64,000 nt of DNA from Okeania sp. SIO1I7 (GCA_010672585.1 JAAHGF010000013.1:348801-412800), one strand, 5' to 3'; positions 8,695-18,557 are shown, numbered from the stretch's first letter. Program-made: numbers and translations. Notes: generated by a model from the letters alone, not told the origin.

Positions 8695-10863
8695 ATGTTC
8701 AAACTTTTCGGTACACATCAAAATACCATTCTGAAGAATATTAAACACTGGCTAATAGAAAACCGTCGATTATTACTAACAGCTTCAACCTCAGCAGGTA
8801 TCGTAATACTTTTACGTTCATTAGGTCTTTTGCAATCTTGGGAATGGACACTTTACGATTATTTTTTTCGCTTACGTCCAGCAGAATCATTAGATCCCCG
8901 TATCGTAATTGTAGGAATTGATCAATCAGATATACAAAAGTATGGCTATCCTATAAACGATCAATTAATGGCTGAAATACTACAAAAATTACACTCACTT
9001 CAACCTCGTACTATTGGTTTAGATATATATCGTGATTCCCCTAGAGAACCAGGATATGAAAATTTCCTCAAAGCTCTAGAAAATATTCCTAATATAATTG
9101 GTATTGAGAGAATAGGAATAAAAAATAGTTTAGGAATCAAAGCACCTGCAATTTTAGCTAAAAAACAACAGGTAGGATTTAATAATATAACAACAGATCC
9201 TGATGGAAAAATTCGTCGTGGCTTGCTCTATATGCACTTAGAAAATGGCAAAGTCAGGGAAAGTTTTCCACTTAAACTGGCTTTAAATTACTTAAAAAAA
9301 GAAGGAATTGAGCCAAAATCAGCCAATAAAGCCAACGATTTGCAATTAGGTCTAGCGGTATTTCATCGTTTTAAAAGAAATGATGGAGCTTATATTAGAG
9401 TTGATGCAGGTGGCTATAAATTTTTAGCAAACCCCAGAAAAATATCAGATAGTTTTTATACAGTTTCCATGAGTGATTTACTATCTGGAAAAATAACTCC
9501 ACACTTATTCAAAGACCGGATAATTCTCATTGGTTATACTGCGACCAGCGTTAAAGATTTTCATAGAAATTCTTACAGTAATCGTTTATTTAACTCTCCT
9601 AAAGAAATATCTGGGGTAGAATTACAAGCTAATTTTTTGAGTCAAATTTTGAGTTCAGCACTAGATGGTAGAGTAAACATTAAAGTTTTTCCTGAACCTA
9701 TAGAATGGTTATATATTATTGTTTTTTCTTATATAGGTGCTAACTTAAGTTGGCAATTATTATTGCCAAAAAAATCAATTATCACAATATTATTGATCGG
9801 TATTAGTATTACTGGATTTTCCTATATTGCCTTTATTGATGGTGGTTGGTGGTTTCCGATAATCCCCTCAATATTTGCTCTTAGTAGCTCTGCTGCTATG
9901 ATTATGTTTCATCTTGCTTACTTAAAAGAAGAATGGCAGAAATCTACAGAATTTTTACAGTCAGTTATTGATGCAATTCCTGACCCTATATTTGTTAAAA
10001 ATAAAGATCATCATCGTATTGTTCTAAACGAAGCTTATGGTAAATTTATCGGATATTCTGTAGAGGATCTACTTATCAAAACAGACTATGAATTATTTCC
10101 TCAAAATGAAGCTAATATATTTTGGCAACAAGATGAGTTAGTATTTCAAACAAATCAACAGCAAGAAAATGAAGAATATTTTACAGATGCTCGTGGAATT
10201 ACTCATATAGTTGCTACAAAAAGAACTCTTCATCAAGATGCCGCAGGAAATCTATTTTTAGTAGGAGTAATTAGAGATATTACCGAACGAAAAAAAATGG
10301 AGGAAAACCTGAAGGAAACAGCAACAAGATTAAAGCTTGATAATGACAAACTAAAGCTTTTAGGAGATTCTTTACATCATCAAGCTAATCACGATCCCCT
10401 CACAGGATTACCTAATCGTAAGCAATTTCATGAGCGTTTAAGTCAAGCTATTGAGTGGGCAAATGTGAATGAACAAATGGTTGGTCTACTATTTCTAGAC
10501 CTCAACGGATTTAAAGCCGTTAATGATACCCTGGGTCATAATATAGGAGACTTACTATTAAAATTAGTAGCACAAAGATTGCAAGGGTGCTTAAGAGGAA
10601 GTGATACAGTGTCCCGACTTGGAGGTGATGAGTTTACTGTAATTTTACCAGGTATTCCAGGACAACTAGGAGCTTCTAAAGTGGCTGACAAAATTCGCAA
10701 CACAATTAGTCAACCTTTTAAATTAGAAGACCATATTGTACCAGTGGGAACCAGTATTGGTATTAGTCTATATCCTCTTGATAGTCGAGACATTGACCAA
10801 CTAATTCATCACGCTGATAGTGCTATGTACCAAGACAAGAAACAGCAGAAGAAACAACGTTAA
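8695..10863 (+). CDS. CHASE2-PAS-GGDEF diguanylate cyclase
   Basis: A 722-residue membrane sensor. A first helix (about 27-47) leads to an extracytoplasmic CHASE2 domain (about 50-330; it contains LYDYFFRLRP and FKDRIILIGYTA). Three helices follow (about 335-410), then a PAS domain (about 425-540; IPDPIFVKNKDH) and a GGDEF domain (about 565-715). The active site GGDEF is intact at 643-647. RGSD at 634-637, five residues upstream, is an intact inhibitory c-di-GMP site. It should therefore make c-di-GMP from two GTP under product inhibition, in response to an extracellular signal. No EAL domain is present. It starts at ATG 8695 without a strong ribosome site. Confidence 0.92.
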   Translation: MFKLFGTHQNTILKNIKHWLIENRRLLLTASTSAGIVILLRSLGLLQSWEWTLYDYFFRLRPAESLDPRIVIVGIDQSDIQKYGYPINDQLMAEILQKLHSLQPRTIGLDIYRDSPREPGYENFLKALENIPNIIGIERIGIKNSLGIKAPAILAKKQQVGFNNITTDPDGKIRRGLLYMHLENGKVRESFPLKLALNYLKKEGIEPKSANKANDLQLGLAVFHRFKRNDGAYIRVDAGGYKFLANPRKISDSFYTVSMSDLLSGKITPHLFKDRIILIGYTATSVKDFHRNSYSNRLFNSPKEISGVELQANFLSQILSSALDGRVNIKVFPEPIEWLYIIVFSYIGANLSWQLLLPKKSIITILLIGISITGFSYIAFIDGGWWFPIIPSIFALSSSAAMIMFHLAYLKEEWQKSTEFLQSVIDAIPDPIFVKNKDHHRIVLNEAYGKFIGYSVEDLLIKTDYELFPQNEANIFWQQDELVFQTNQQQENEEYFTDARGITHIVATKRTLHQDAAGNLFLVGVIRDITERKKMEENLKETATRLKLDNDKLKLLGDSLHHQANHDPLTGLPNRKQFHERLSQAIEWANVNEQMVGLLFLDLNGFKAVNDTLGHNIGDLLLKLVAQRLQGCLRGSDTVSRLGGDEFTVILPGIPGQLGASKVADKIRNTISQPFKLEDHIVPVGTSIGISLYPLDSRDIDQLIHHADSAMYQDKKQQKKQR

Positions 10864-10911
10864 ATAATGATTGTAAATGTGATTAGATTAGCATCTCAAA
10901 TAAATTTAACC

Positions 10912-10927
10912 CAGTAATATATTACTG
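10912..10927. terminator. Possible hairpin after the diguanylate cyclase gene
   Basis: CAGTAATATATTACTG is a perfect 16-bp palindrome located 49 bp after the stop codon. It is AT-rich and followed by only a weak T-run, so its action as a terminator is uncertain. Confidence 0.35.
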
Positions 10928-11001
10928 AGTTGAAAAATTTAATACTTTATTCATTTGTGAAAGTTTCCTGTTTTTGAACTTTGATCAAGTAATACTTAAA
11001 T

Positions 11002-11273
11002 AGGGTTTGCTGAAAAAGTCTTTTAGTAGGGGTAGGAGACAACCCACCCCTCGCCCCTCCCCCGACCGTGGAGGGGAGGGGAAGACAGGAGGAACGGGGA
11101 ATGAGCGATGAGGTAGGAGCGGGCGTTTTGTCCCAAGATTGTTCTGCCCAACTATGCGCCTAAAATACGCTTCTTTTTGAGCGTTTTAGACATGATATCA
11201 GGCACTTTTTAAAGGCAAAAAAAAGGCTAAAGTCTTTATATTTCAATGCTTTTATATTTAATCAGCAAGCCCT
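11002..11273 (+). mobile_element. MITE-like element R1, copy 3
   Basis: A 272-bp copy with ends AGGGTTTGCTGA and TCAGCAAGCCCT, flanked on both sides by AAAT as a 4-bp duplication. It is the best-preserved pair of ends among the four R1 copies in this window. Confidence 0.8.
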
Positions 11274-11947
11274 AAATATACATTTAATTGCAGATGAAGA
11301 ATATAGTTAAGGTCGCGATCGAATTTATGCTCATCGTTAATTGATGACAAATTGGGTAGTTATCACAAGTCATAATTTTTGCAGCTTACCTCCTGAGGAT
11401 GAAAAGGATGTACTAAAAAATATCCTTACATATTTAGAACTACCACAAATTGAATACTTGCTCAGATAGGGATATGAAAATGTATATCACAAAATCCCAG
11501 AGAACTATAGCAGAGGACAGAGGATAGACTAAAGGCAATACTGGGAAAAACTTTTCCTTGCCTAAGGTTGATCATCGCTATATGTCCTAAGCAAATTTTT
11601 CGCCTGCTATACCAAACTCCTGACTCTATGTAATTATCCTAATAAACTTAGCTACTAATGTAGCTTTCTCGATAGTGTTTTTCCGAATTTACACTGGAAT
11701 AATTGGCCATTTAATTAATTTGATTAAGCCAAATATCCTATGTACATCTGTGTATTTACTGAATATAATGGATTTATAATAAAAGTTTTAATAATTTGGA
11801 TTTGCTATTCATAGCTACCAATTAGTAGCCAAATTTCAATGAATCTGTAAAATTCAACAACACAATCAAGAAAAAGCACTACTATTCTTGCAAGCTAATC
11901 AATCTAGATAATCTTTGATCTAGCTCTACTATCAGGGGATAACTTTT
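11274..11947. other. Gene-free stretch upstream of the small secreted peptide
   Basis: No credible reading frame or structured RNA was seen. The sequence is AT-rich with stop codons in all frames. It presumably includes the promoter of the gene at 11948, which I cannot place. Confidence 0.4.
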
Positions 11948-12184
11948 ATGAATGCGATACTACTACTTACCAAAAACATAGCTTTCTCAACCTTAACTTT
12001 AAGCTTAGGTATGATAATACCAACAAGAGTGATGGCATTGCCAGCAGCTAGCTATTACTCTAACTCTAATCAGACTTACACAGATGTTGATACCTATTTT
12101 TTAAAATCATCTATTCTTGCAAAATATACACCAGACGATAATGGTAAATCTGGAGACAGTAAAAAAGGTGGAGGGGCACACTAA
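11948..12184 (+). CDS. Small secreted peptide with signal sequence
   Basis: A 78-residue protein. Residues 1-31 form a signal peptide (MNAILLLTKNIAFSTLTLSL then PTRVMALPA, cleavage probably after ALA-like MALPA). The mature part is about 47 residues, polar, and ends TPDDNGKSGDSKKGGGAH. Such short exported peptides with a Gly-rich tail are common beside sensor genes in cyanobacteria, and the tail faintly recalls the start of DUF928-type secreted proteins (weak resemblance only). A GGGGATAAC stretch sits before the ATG. It follows the CHASE2 cyclase gene after 1.1 kb, too far for an operon. Function unknown. Confidence 0.6.
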   Translation: MNAILLLTKNIAFSTLTLSLGMIIPTRVMALPAASYYSNSNQTYTDVDTYFLKSSILAKYTPDDNGKSGDSKKGGGAH

Positions 12185-12320
12185 CATTACCTCCTTTTCA
12201 TTTAAATACTAAATAGCTATCTTAGGATTAATCTACTATATTTATTTCTGGTCGTGATTAAAACTTTAGGCTTAATTAAGTTTAATAATTCATGTCCTAA
12301 TTTTTTCAATTTCCCTCTAA

Positions 12321-12479
12321 TATCATGTCCGGTAGCATCGGTATTGTATAGAGGAGGTAAAGAAGAAGGAAGAAGGAAGAAGGAAGAAGGAAGAAGCTTT
12401 AAGAAAAGGAAAAATTTTACTTATATGGCGGTAAATATTTCCCCAACTTTCACACGGGACTATACCAACGGACATGATA
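12321..12479. mobile_element. MITE-like element R2, copy 1
   Basis: Ends TATCATGTCCGG and CGGACATGATA, flanked by TAA on both sides. The interior contains a purine-rich tract of GAAGAAG units. It is one of six complete R2 copies in the window. Frames running through it (12254-12505) are not genes. Confidence 0.8.
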
Positions 12480-13205
12480 TAAAACGCATCGATAATATCA
12501 GTTAGTCTGAAAACAATAAATTTAAGAACTAATGGCTGAGGTTAATAGATAATCAGGCATTTTATCCATACTAATATTAGTGCACCGAATAATTAATAAT
12601 TTCAGCTTTGAAGCCTATCCTTTTAACTTTGAAGGAGAAAAATCATTGATATTTGGTGTTGCTGAATCAAGCTATGAAACCTAAATTTGACAAAATATAA
12701 AATGCTTTTCAGTTAATAGTTAGGCAATTGCCATTAAAGCACAATCATAGCCACACATCACCAACGCCGATATTTTTGTAGTCAAACCTCTTATTTATTT
12801 AAGAATAGATCATTGTTGAATGTTGAATGTTGAATGTAAGAACTAAACTCTAGAAACTTGAAACAATTGACATACTCCTGATTTTGCCCATAGCTCAACT
12901 ACTCTGAGTTATTCAAATAGCATGGTTCTATCTCCCAGTCTACCTCAGTAATGGCCGTGCTGTATTTGTAGACGATCGCCTTCAACTAATCAGAAGCTTA
13001 AATTAGATATAAATCCACCTAATTTAAACTTCTTTATATTTCCCAACACCGACACAAGCAGAATAAATACGGTTTTAACCCGTAGAGTTTCTAATACTTA
13101 ACTTCAATAATCAATTGGTAATTCCCAATATTTAATCAAGCACTCAAGTATTAAATAGCGGCATTGAAAATTGACTAATATCTGAGAGTTTAGTCTATGC
13201 TAATC
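12480..13205. other. Gene-free stretch downstream of psbU
   Basis: It contains a partial R7 copy (about 12587-12645, CACCGAATAATTAA then GAAGCC...CCTTTTAA). A short triplicated heptamer (GTTGAAT) occurs near 12815-12836. Otherwise it is non-coding AT-rich sequence. Confidence 0.45.
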
Positions 13206-13634
13206 TTAGTCGTATGAACCAGTATTCAATCTATAGTCACCTTCAATATACACATCAGCAGGTGGAGTCACTGTAAAATTGTCAAGATTTGCATCTAAAA
13301 GATTTTTCTGTCTTTCAGTTAAACCAGGAATTTCTAGTACATCCTCTACTTTTTGATAAGGAGCATTATCTACTATCATCGAAGCTATAGTTGGGAACAT
13401 TCCCCGGTATTTCCGAAAGCTTCGTAAAGGACTATTGTTAAGATCGAGCTTCTCTCCAATCTCTCCTAATTTTCTGTCTGCCTTGTTAACCCTTCCAGAT
13501 TCTACTGCTAGAATTGATGTTGAAGGCCATACAGTTAAACTTAAGTTACCTGCATAAGCTTGATGGTATGGCATTAATCCTAAACAACCTAGACATAAAC
13601 CTAATATTGCTAGCAGTAAGCCGATTTGTTTCAT
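13206..13634 (-). CDS. psbU: Photosystem II extrinsic protein PsbU (12 kDa)
   Basis: A 142-residue precursor. Residues 1-28 are a signal peptide ending AYA, so the mature protein has about 114 residues and is exported to the thylakoid lumen. There PsbU binds the oxygen-evolving complex together with PsbO and PsbV and stabilises the Mn4CaO5 cluster. The core is recognisable: KLDLNNSPLRSFRKYRGMFP, then TIASMIVDNAPYQKVEDVL and IPGLTERQKNLLD, which are the helix-hairpin-helix-like signatures of the family. It is a single-gene unit; no other photosystem II gene adjoins it. Confidence 0.95.
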   Translation of the reverse strand: MKQIGLLLAILGLCLGCLGLMPYHQAYAGNLSLTVWPSTSILAVESGRVNKADRKLGEIGEKLDLNNSPLRSFRKYRGMFPTIASMIVDNAPYQKVEDVLEIPGLTERQKNLLDANLDNFTVTPPADVYIEGDYRLNTGSYD

Positions 13635-13975
13635 TATTCTATTTCTCCTAATCTATTGATATACACAGTTTTTTAAGTACCTAACGGTAAAAATTAAACT
13701 GTAGAAATTTAAACAGTTTACTTAATTGTTAGTAGGTAAATCAAGTAATGACTGCATGATGCAGCTTACTATTATCTAAACTCAGAAAGTCTATGAAAAT
13801 AATTTTTCTACTTGTTGGTTTTCACTGCTTAAACGTCTCGCAAATTATCTCTTCCTTGCTCTAATTCTATAGAAACTTTGGGAGATATATTTTTGTCCAA
13901 CAAGACAAATTTAGTCATAGACTATTAAGCCCTATCCACTATACCTTATCAGGTTCTACGGCTTAAACTAACCTT

Positions 13976-14012
13976 TTTTTGACATTCCCACCGTTAAATC
14001 AAAGATTATAAC
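13976..14012 (-). other. IS605-type end hairpin
   Basis: CCCACCGTTA and TAACGGGGG pair to form the kind of stem found just beyond tnpB genes in IS200/IS605 elements. It lies downstream of the tnpB-like remnant on the reverse strand, which supports reading the region 13976-14430 as a decayed IS. Confidence 0.4.
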
Positions 14013-14164
14013 GGGGGATTCTTGTTTTACTGGCGCAACGCTAGGCGTTTTCCTGCGGAATGCTGCGCAAATATGTCGCGCAGCGTTAACGGAGTTGTGC
14101 GCTAGCTAAACACAGATTCGTAAGCTTGGTAACAAATCAAACAAGTTGAGTGATACCCCCACTA

Positions 14165-14425
14165 CTACCATCTCCACAAACTTTCTTGCTCCGTCTTTAC
14201 GCGCTCAGAAACTTCAGGGCAGGCAGTGCGCTTTTCTTTGACCATGTCCCCCACAGTTATTAACCCTCTATTTCCAATTACTTTTGCAGCAGCTACATTA
14301 TGATTTTTATAGAAGGTTGAGTTTAGCATACAGCTACTTTTGCTTTTTCCCTCAGTTATCTTATCATGCTGTGTTGCAGTTAATTCCAAGGCTTTTGATG
14401 TTAATGATCGGCTGATATGTCCCAT
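14165..14425 (-). pseudogene. Probable C-terminal remnant of a TnpB-type transposase
   Basis: An 86-codon frame. Residues about 35-58 (FYKNHNVAAAKVIGNRGL) resemble the last RuvC motif region of TnpB proteins (DRDxNAAxxIxNRGL), with the catalytic aspartate replaced or lost. They are followed by TVGD and ACPEV, a pattern seen in TnpB tails. The RuvC I/II motifs and zinc ribbon are absent. An IS605-like hairpin follows at 13976. Family assignment is tentative, and the frame could be fortuitous. Confidence 0.4.
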
Positions 14426-14583
14426 TCTAAGAAGTCTTGTGCAATATTAAACTATAAAGTTTTTTCTTGAGTTTATACATTTGGCACATCTACAATCTCA
14501 GCTTTTGCCTGACGAATCATATCTATCTATAATGGATTAAAAAACCGTGAAATGTATCTGTGAAAAGCTATGCTTGATTTGAT

Positions 14584-15597
14584 CTAAAACAGATTTTGAT
14601 TTTTTGCAGAGAACAATTTTTTGCCCAAAAAAGTGTTGAGATTATTAAAAGTACCACCATAAGTAATAGTTGGACTATCATAGCCTTTCAGATTTACTTG
14701 ATACTGCTTAAATATTTGATGCACATTTTCTAAATCGCAAATATATTGATAAGTACCTTCTCCCAAAGCAATATCCATACCAATTTCTTTAGTAGATGAT
14801 TCTAGGCGAAATGCTGCATTTACAGTATCTCCCAAAGCAGTATAGTCCGAGCGTTCACTACTACCAGCATTACTCACCATTGCATAACCTGTATTTATTC
14901 CTGCTCCTACTCTTAAAGGAAACGGTAAAGGGTATGTCCTACTTAATTCTCTTGTTACTTCATATAAATCTTTGAGAGCTTGAAAAATACGAATCATTTC
15001 TGCACTATTAACTCCCTCAGCTCCATGAAACCAAACAGCCATAATCGCATCACCAATATATTTATCCACCCAACTTCCATTCTTCCTGATAATATCCCCT
15101 GCTTGCCTAAACCAACTACCAATCACTTCAGACAATACTCTCTCGTCCAGTTTTCTAGTCAACACTGTAAAATCTCGGATATCCATTACCATAACTGATA
15201 TTAGACGACGAACATGCAAGGTAGCTGTAAAATCTTGAGAATCACCACTTATACTCGACTCTGTGTCTATTACTAGGTCTGGACAGTTAAATTCTAGTTC
15301 TGTTTGACCAAATAGTAAACGATCGGAATCCTTTAAAATTACAGGAATACTAACACGACGACTATTTACGAAAGAGCCATTACGACTGCCTAAATCTATC
15401 AGATAAAAATCTCCTTTGTCCATCTGCTGTATCATTGCATGGTTGCGGGATATCCATTTATCAGTCAGGACAAAAGTGTTATCTCTACCTCTACCAATAG
15501 TCCAACAATTATTTCCTACTAGAGGTAGGTAGCGATCGCCTGCTTCGGTACGAAGGAGTATATGAGGAGGTTGCAAAGTCACGACAGTGGCACTCAT
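14584..15597 (-). CDS. FHA domain-class III adenylate cyclase
   Basis: A 337-residue soluble protein. Residues about 24-105 are an FHA phosphothreonine-binding domain (IGRGRDNTFVLTDKWISRNH, then DLGSRNGSFVN). Residues about 133-310 are a class III cyclase catalytic domain. The first metal aspartates sit in VMDIRDFT, and the second with the base-recognising lysine in DKYIGDAIMAVW. YTALGDTVNAAFRLES carries the purine Asp and transition-state Asn/Arg. The Lys/Asp pair favours ATP over GTP, so cAMP synthesis is likely. FHA suggests control by a Ser/Thr kinase. It lies 150 bp downstream of the DUF3120 gene on the same strand and may be cotranscribed. Confidence 0.9.
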   Translation of the reverse strand: MSATVVTLQPPHILLRTEAGDRYLPLVGNNCWTIGRGRDNTFVLTDKWISRNHAMIQQMDKGDFYLIDLGSRNGSFVNSRRVSIPVILKDSDRLLFGQTELEFNCPDLVIDTESSISGDSQDFTATLHVRRLISVMVMDIRDFTVLTRKLDERVLSEVIGSWFRQAGDIIRKNGSWVDKYIGDAIMAVWFHGAEGVNSAEMIRIFQALKDLYEVTRELSRTYPLPFPLRVGAGINTGYAMVSNAGSSERSDYTALGDTVNAAFRLESSTKEIGMDIALGEGTYQYICDLENVHQIFKQYQVNLKGYDSPTITYGGTFNNLNTFLGKKLFSAKNQNLF

Positions 15598-15755
15598 GGT
15601 AACACAAGCTCATTACTTGTGTGAATTCTCTTTTGGTTAAGCACTAAATATATCAGTAATAAACTTATTGCCCCTAAAATAGCATAGGTTTCTACAGGAT
15701 TATTACTGAGTTCTTCTTCTACTGCACCCCCTCTGACTATCTTACTTATATTAGG
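15594..15755 (-). other. Open 53-codon frame between DUF3120 and cyclase genes, no normal start
   Basis: The reverse frame from 15755 reads a stretch with one clear membrane helix (ETYAILGAISLLLIYLVL) followed by NQKRIHTSNELVLP. It stops with TGA overlapping the cyclase start as ATGA. This overlap is typical of translational coupling. However there is no ATG, GTG or TTG before the helix, only ATA. It may be a real small membrane protein using a rare start, a decayed gene, or chance. Confidence 0.35.
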
Positions 15756-16479
15756 CTAAACAAGCAGCTAATAGAAATATACTGTCCACTAAAATTGTAC
15801 TTAATACTGCTGCTCCAAACGCCCAAAAGTGTAACTTTCTTGATTGTAAAGGTACAAGACCAAAAAGTAATAGAACTCCCACTAAAACAAATATCCAAAT
15901 TATTCCCCAGGAAGTATTTACTTTAGTAAAAGCATCTTGGAATACCTCTAAGGCCATATCTGGTTCAACAATCATTAATCGTCGCCAATAAGGAATTAGG
16001 CCAGTTATGTAAAAGTATCCGTCTGTAACTGCTGTACCTAATAGAGAACCAAGGTAAAAACAGTTACCTATCATTTCTCTTTTGTGCGCCAAACACCACA
16101 AAGCAAAAGGTACACATATCGCCTCAACTGGTAAATGGAGGAGTGGTTCCTGTCGTAGCCAACCCCAGTATATTGAGCCTGTGAACCAACTCCAAGTAAA
16201 TCCCAATAATAGATCGCCCCATATATGGGTATCTCTATCTTTAAGTAATTTTAAACTTAGCCAGAACCAGAAGCCAGTCATAGCCAAACTTAACCAAGGT
16301 AGTTGACGTACCATTGGAGCTTGAAAAAATACTGGCACTGACACTAGAAATACGGCAGTAAAAAACACAGCCCATTTTTGGCTGATTCTAATTTTTTCAG
16401 AAAAAAAGAAAAATAAATTTATCCCAAACTTTTCTGGGTAAAGCATTGTGAATATAGCAAATAAAGTATTATTAAACAA
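15751..16479 (-). CDS. DUF3120 integral membrane protein
   Basis: A 242-residue protein with about six to seven hydrophobic segments. It matches the cyanobacterial DUF3120 family in length and in motifs such as WAVFFTAVFLVSVPVFFQAP, WGDLLLGFTWSWFTGSIYWG and TDGYFYITGLIPYWRRLM. The function of the family is not known to me. It presumably sits in the thylakoid or plasma membrane. The cyclase gene follows downstream on the same strand. The N-terminus has about 30 residues before the first family motif, and an internal start is possible. Confidence 0.8.
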   Translation of the reverse strand: MFNNTLFAIFTMLYPEKFGINLFFFFSEKIRISQKWAVFFTAVFLVSVPVFFQAPMVRQLPWLSLAMTGFWFWLSLKLLKDRDTHIWGDLLLGFTWSWFTGSIYWGWLRQEPLLHLPVEAICVPFALWCLAHKREMIGNCFYLGSLLGTAVTDGYFYITGLIPYWRRLMIVEPDMALEVFQDAFTKVNTSWGIIWIFVLVGVLLLFGLVPLQSRKLHFWAFGAAVLSTILVDSIFLLAACLA

Positions 16480-16572
16480 GATATTTTTAATATTTTTTAC
16501 TTAACTTTATCTAATTTAACATATTATACTGATTATCCCCTCCTGGGGCATTTTTATAGTAACAGCTATTTT

Positions 16573-16594
16573 ATCCCCTAGTAGGGGATTTTTT
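16573..16594 (+). terminator. Rho-independent-type hairpin between divergent genes
   Basis: ATCCCCTAGTAGGGGAT forms a 7-bp stem with a 3-nt loop and is followed by six T residues. A weaker second hairpin (CCCC TCCT GGGG then CATTTTTA) lies at 16537-16555. Both sit upstream of uppP, so the structure could attenuate a leader transcript. No forward gene ends here. Confidence 0.5.
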
Positions 16595-16717
16595 AGGAAG
16601 AGTTAATAACAAACGAAAATCCTATGGAATCAAGAGTTTTGAGGAGTGAAAACTCAAAAAAGTGGTAATACTTCTGATGCTATAATCAAGCAATAATTCT
16701 ATTTAAGACCCTACTGA

Positions 16718-17665
16718 ATGAAATTCTTATTTGCTGTCATTCTCAGCGCCCTAATTTTTATATCTATAGAAAAAGTAGGCCAATCATTACCTTTAGACCC
16801 GACTTCCACCTCCGAGCAGCTCTCACAAATGAATATTTTTCAAGCAGTTATTCTAGGGATGGTACAAGGGTTAACAGAATTTTTACCCATTAGTAGTACA
16901 GCTCACCTCAAGATTGTTCCTGTCGCCCTGGGTTGGGGAGACCCTGGTGTGGCTTTTACTGCTGTGATTCAGTTGGGCAGTATTTTTTCAGTTGTTTGGT
17001 ATTTTTGGCAGGACTTGACAAAGATTGCGGTTGGTGCATATAAATCTATAGTGAAATCCGATTACCAGTCTCCAGATTTCCGCATGGCAGTTGGAATAGC
17101 ATTGGGAACCATACCAATAGTATTTTTTGGGTTATTAATCAAAATATTTATTCCAGATTTTGATAACTCGGTCTTGCGCAGTACAGTGGCGATCGCTATT
17201 GCTTCTATAGTTATGGCTTTATTATTAGGAATAGCAGAGAAAATTGGCAGTCGAAAACGTAACTTTGAGCAACTAGGTATTAAAGATGGCATACTCATGG
17301 GATTAGCTCAAGCATTGGCATTAGTCCCCGGAGTATCTCGCTCTGGCTCAACTATTACAGGTGGCCTATTTATGGGATTAGAAAGGGCTACAGCAGCAAA
17401 ATTTTCTTTTTTATTGGGTCTTCCAGCGATTACTTTAGCAGGTTTAGTTGAACTGAAGACTCTATTAGATGAGGGTTTTGGGGGTGTGGGTTTAGCACCT
17501 ACTATTGCTGGAATTATATCTGCAATAATTTTTTCTTACATAGCAATTGCTTGGTTGATTAAATACTTACAAACTAAAGATACATGGATATTTGTTTGGT
17601 ATAGATTAGCTTTTGGGGTATTAATTTTAGTGGCGATCGCTGGTGGTGTAATGCAAAATAAATGA
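16718..17665 (+). CDS. uppP: Undecaprenyl-diphosphatase UppP (BacA)
   Basis: A 315-residue integral membrane enzyme. It hydrolyses undecaprenyl diphosphate to the monophosphate, recycling the lipid carrier of peptidoglycan and other envelope glycans, and gives bacitracin resistance when overexpressed. The two signature motifs are present: residues 50-63 (QGLTEFLPISSTAH) and 204-210 (PGVSRSG). About eight membrane segments surround them. The first 38 residues form an extra signal-like stretch (MKFLFAVILSALIFISI) before the usual start of the family at MNIFQAVILG. The true start could therefore be that internal Met, or the extension is real. Single-gene unit. Confidence 0.93.
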   Translation: MKFLFAVILSALIFISIEKVGQSLPLDPTSTSEQLSQMNIFQAVILGMVQGLTEFLPISSTAHLKIVPVALGWGDPGVAFTAVIQLGSIFSVVWYFWQDLTKIAVGAYKSIVKSDYQSPDFRMAVGIALGTIPIVFFGLLIKIFIPDFDNSVLRSTVAIAIASIVMALLLGIAEKIGSRKRNFEQLGIKDGILMGLAQALALVPGVSRSGSTITGGLFMGLERATAAKFSFLLGLPAITLAGLVELKTLLDEGFGGVGLAPTIAGIISAIIFSYIAIAWLIKYLQTKDTWIFVWYRLAFGVLILVAIAGGVMQNK

Positions 17666-18071
17666 TTTGAAGAAGGAAGAAGGAAGAAAAAAGAAGGAAG
17701 AAAGAAGAAAGAAGAAAGAAGAAAGAAAGACTGAAGTTTGGAAATAATGGATAGGGACAATGTAACAGTTGCCGATCCGATCACTCAATCTCCAAGCAAT
17801 TGTAGAAACTGCTCATCAAGTTTGGGGTATTAAACTCATAAGAGAAAAGATAAATCTAAGTTGGGATTATTTTGACCGAAAATTTTTGGTCAATAGCCTC
17901 CTCTTTTTAGGGGATAAATATTCGCCAAGGTCAAGCCTCCTGATTGCAGAGGTACTGATAACTGATAACAGAAATGGCTTTTGTTGAAGTTTGAATCAAT
18001 CAAAACTATCAAAATTGAACCCATCCAAGAATTTCTTAGATGGGGAGTAAAGCTACAAAAAACAAAAAAAC
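17666..18071. other. Intergenic stretch with purine-rich repeat
   Basis: A tract of GAAGAAA/GGAAGAA units runs from about 17669 to 17730, next to the end of uppP. The 72-codon forward frame at 17769-17987 has no recognisable domain and contains repeat-derived pieces (CCTCCTCTTTTTAGGGG), so I do not call it a gene. Nothing else is seen before the end of apcD. Confidence 0.45.
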
Positions 18072-18557
18072 TTAGGACATGGCCTGAATGATATAGTCAA
18101 AGTAAGGAGCAGTTTCCTGAACATCTTCTTCATCAAGTAAAGCAAGAGAAGCTTCCTTCAAACAACGAATTGACTCTACCATTCCAGGAACAGGTACACC
18201 CAATGAGTTGTACATTTCCCGAACACCAATCAAACCAATACTTTCAATTGGATCTTTATCACCAGCTAGTACCCCATAAGTAATCAAACGCAAGTACCAA
18301 CCATAATCCCGGAGGCACAAGGCACGCTCGCGTTGACCAAAAGCATTACCACCAGGGGCAATAAAATCTGGACGCCTGCGCCACAACTCTTGACTAGCTT
18401 TGTCTACAATTTTTTTCTCATTTTCAGAAAGTACGCTAGCAATACGCACGCGCTGGTCGCCTGTTTTTAAAAAAGTATTTATGGCTTGAAGCTCCCCACT
18501 ACTGGGGTAACGTAATTCATCGTCTGCTTTGAGAATAACTTGGCTAACTACACTCAT
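18072..18557 (-). CDS. apcD: Allophycocyanin B alpha-type subunit ApcD
   Basis: A 161-residue phycobiliprotein subunit. It begins [19 protein letters not shown] and ends FDYIIQAMS, both diagnostic for ApcD. Cys81 (in [13 protein letters not shown]) binds phycocyanobilin. ApcD is a low-energy terminal emitter in the phycobilisome core and passes excitation mainly to photosystem I and in state transitions. I used the ATG at 18557 because it gives the conserved MSVV start; an upstream TTG would add three residues. As usual, apcD is away from the apcAB cluster. Confidence 0.96.
   Translation of the reverse strand: MSVVSQVILKADDELRYPSSGELQAINTFLKTGDQRVRIASVLSENEKKIVDKASQELWRRRPDFIAPGGNAFGQRERALCLRDYGWYLRLITYGVLAGDKDPIESIGLIGVREMYNSLGVPVPGMVESIRCLKEASLALLDEEDVQETAPYFDYIIQAMS

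Noticed and set aside
12254..12505. 83-codon forward frame
   Set aside because: It reads through the R2 element and its GAAGAAG tract; other R2 copies do not keep the frame.
17769..17987. 72-codon forward frame after uppP
   Set aside because: Part of it is repeat sequence. It has no family resemblance, and the frame opens close to a purine repeat tract.
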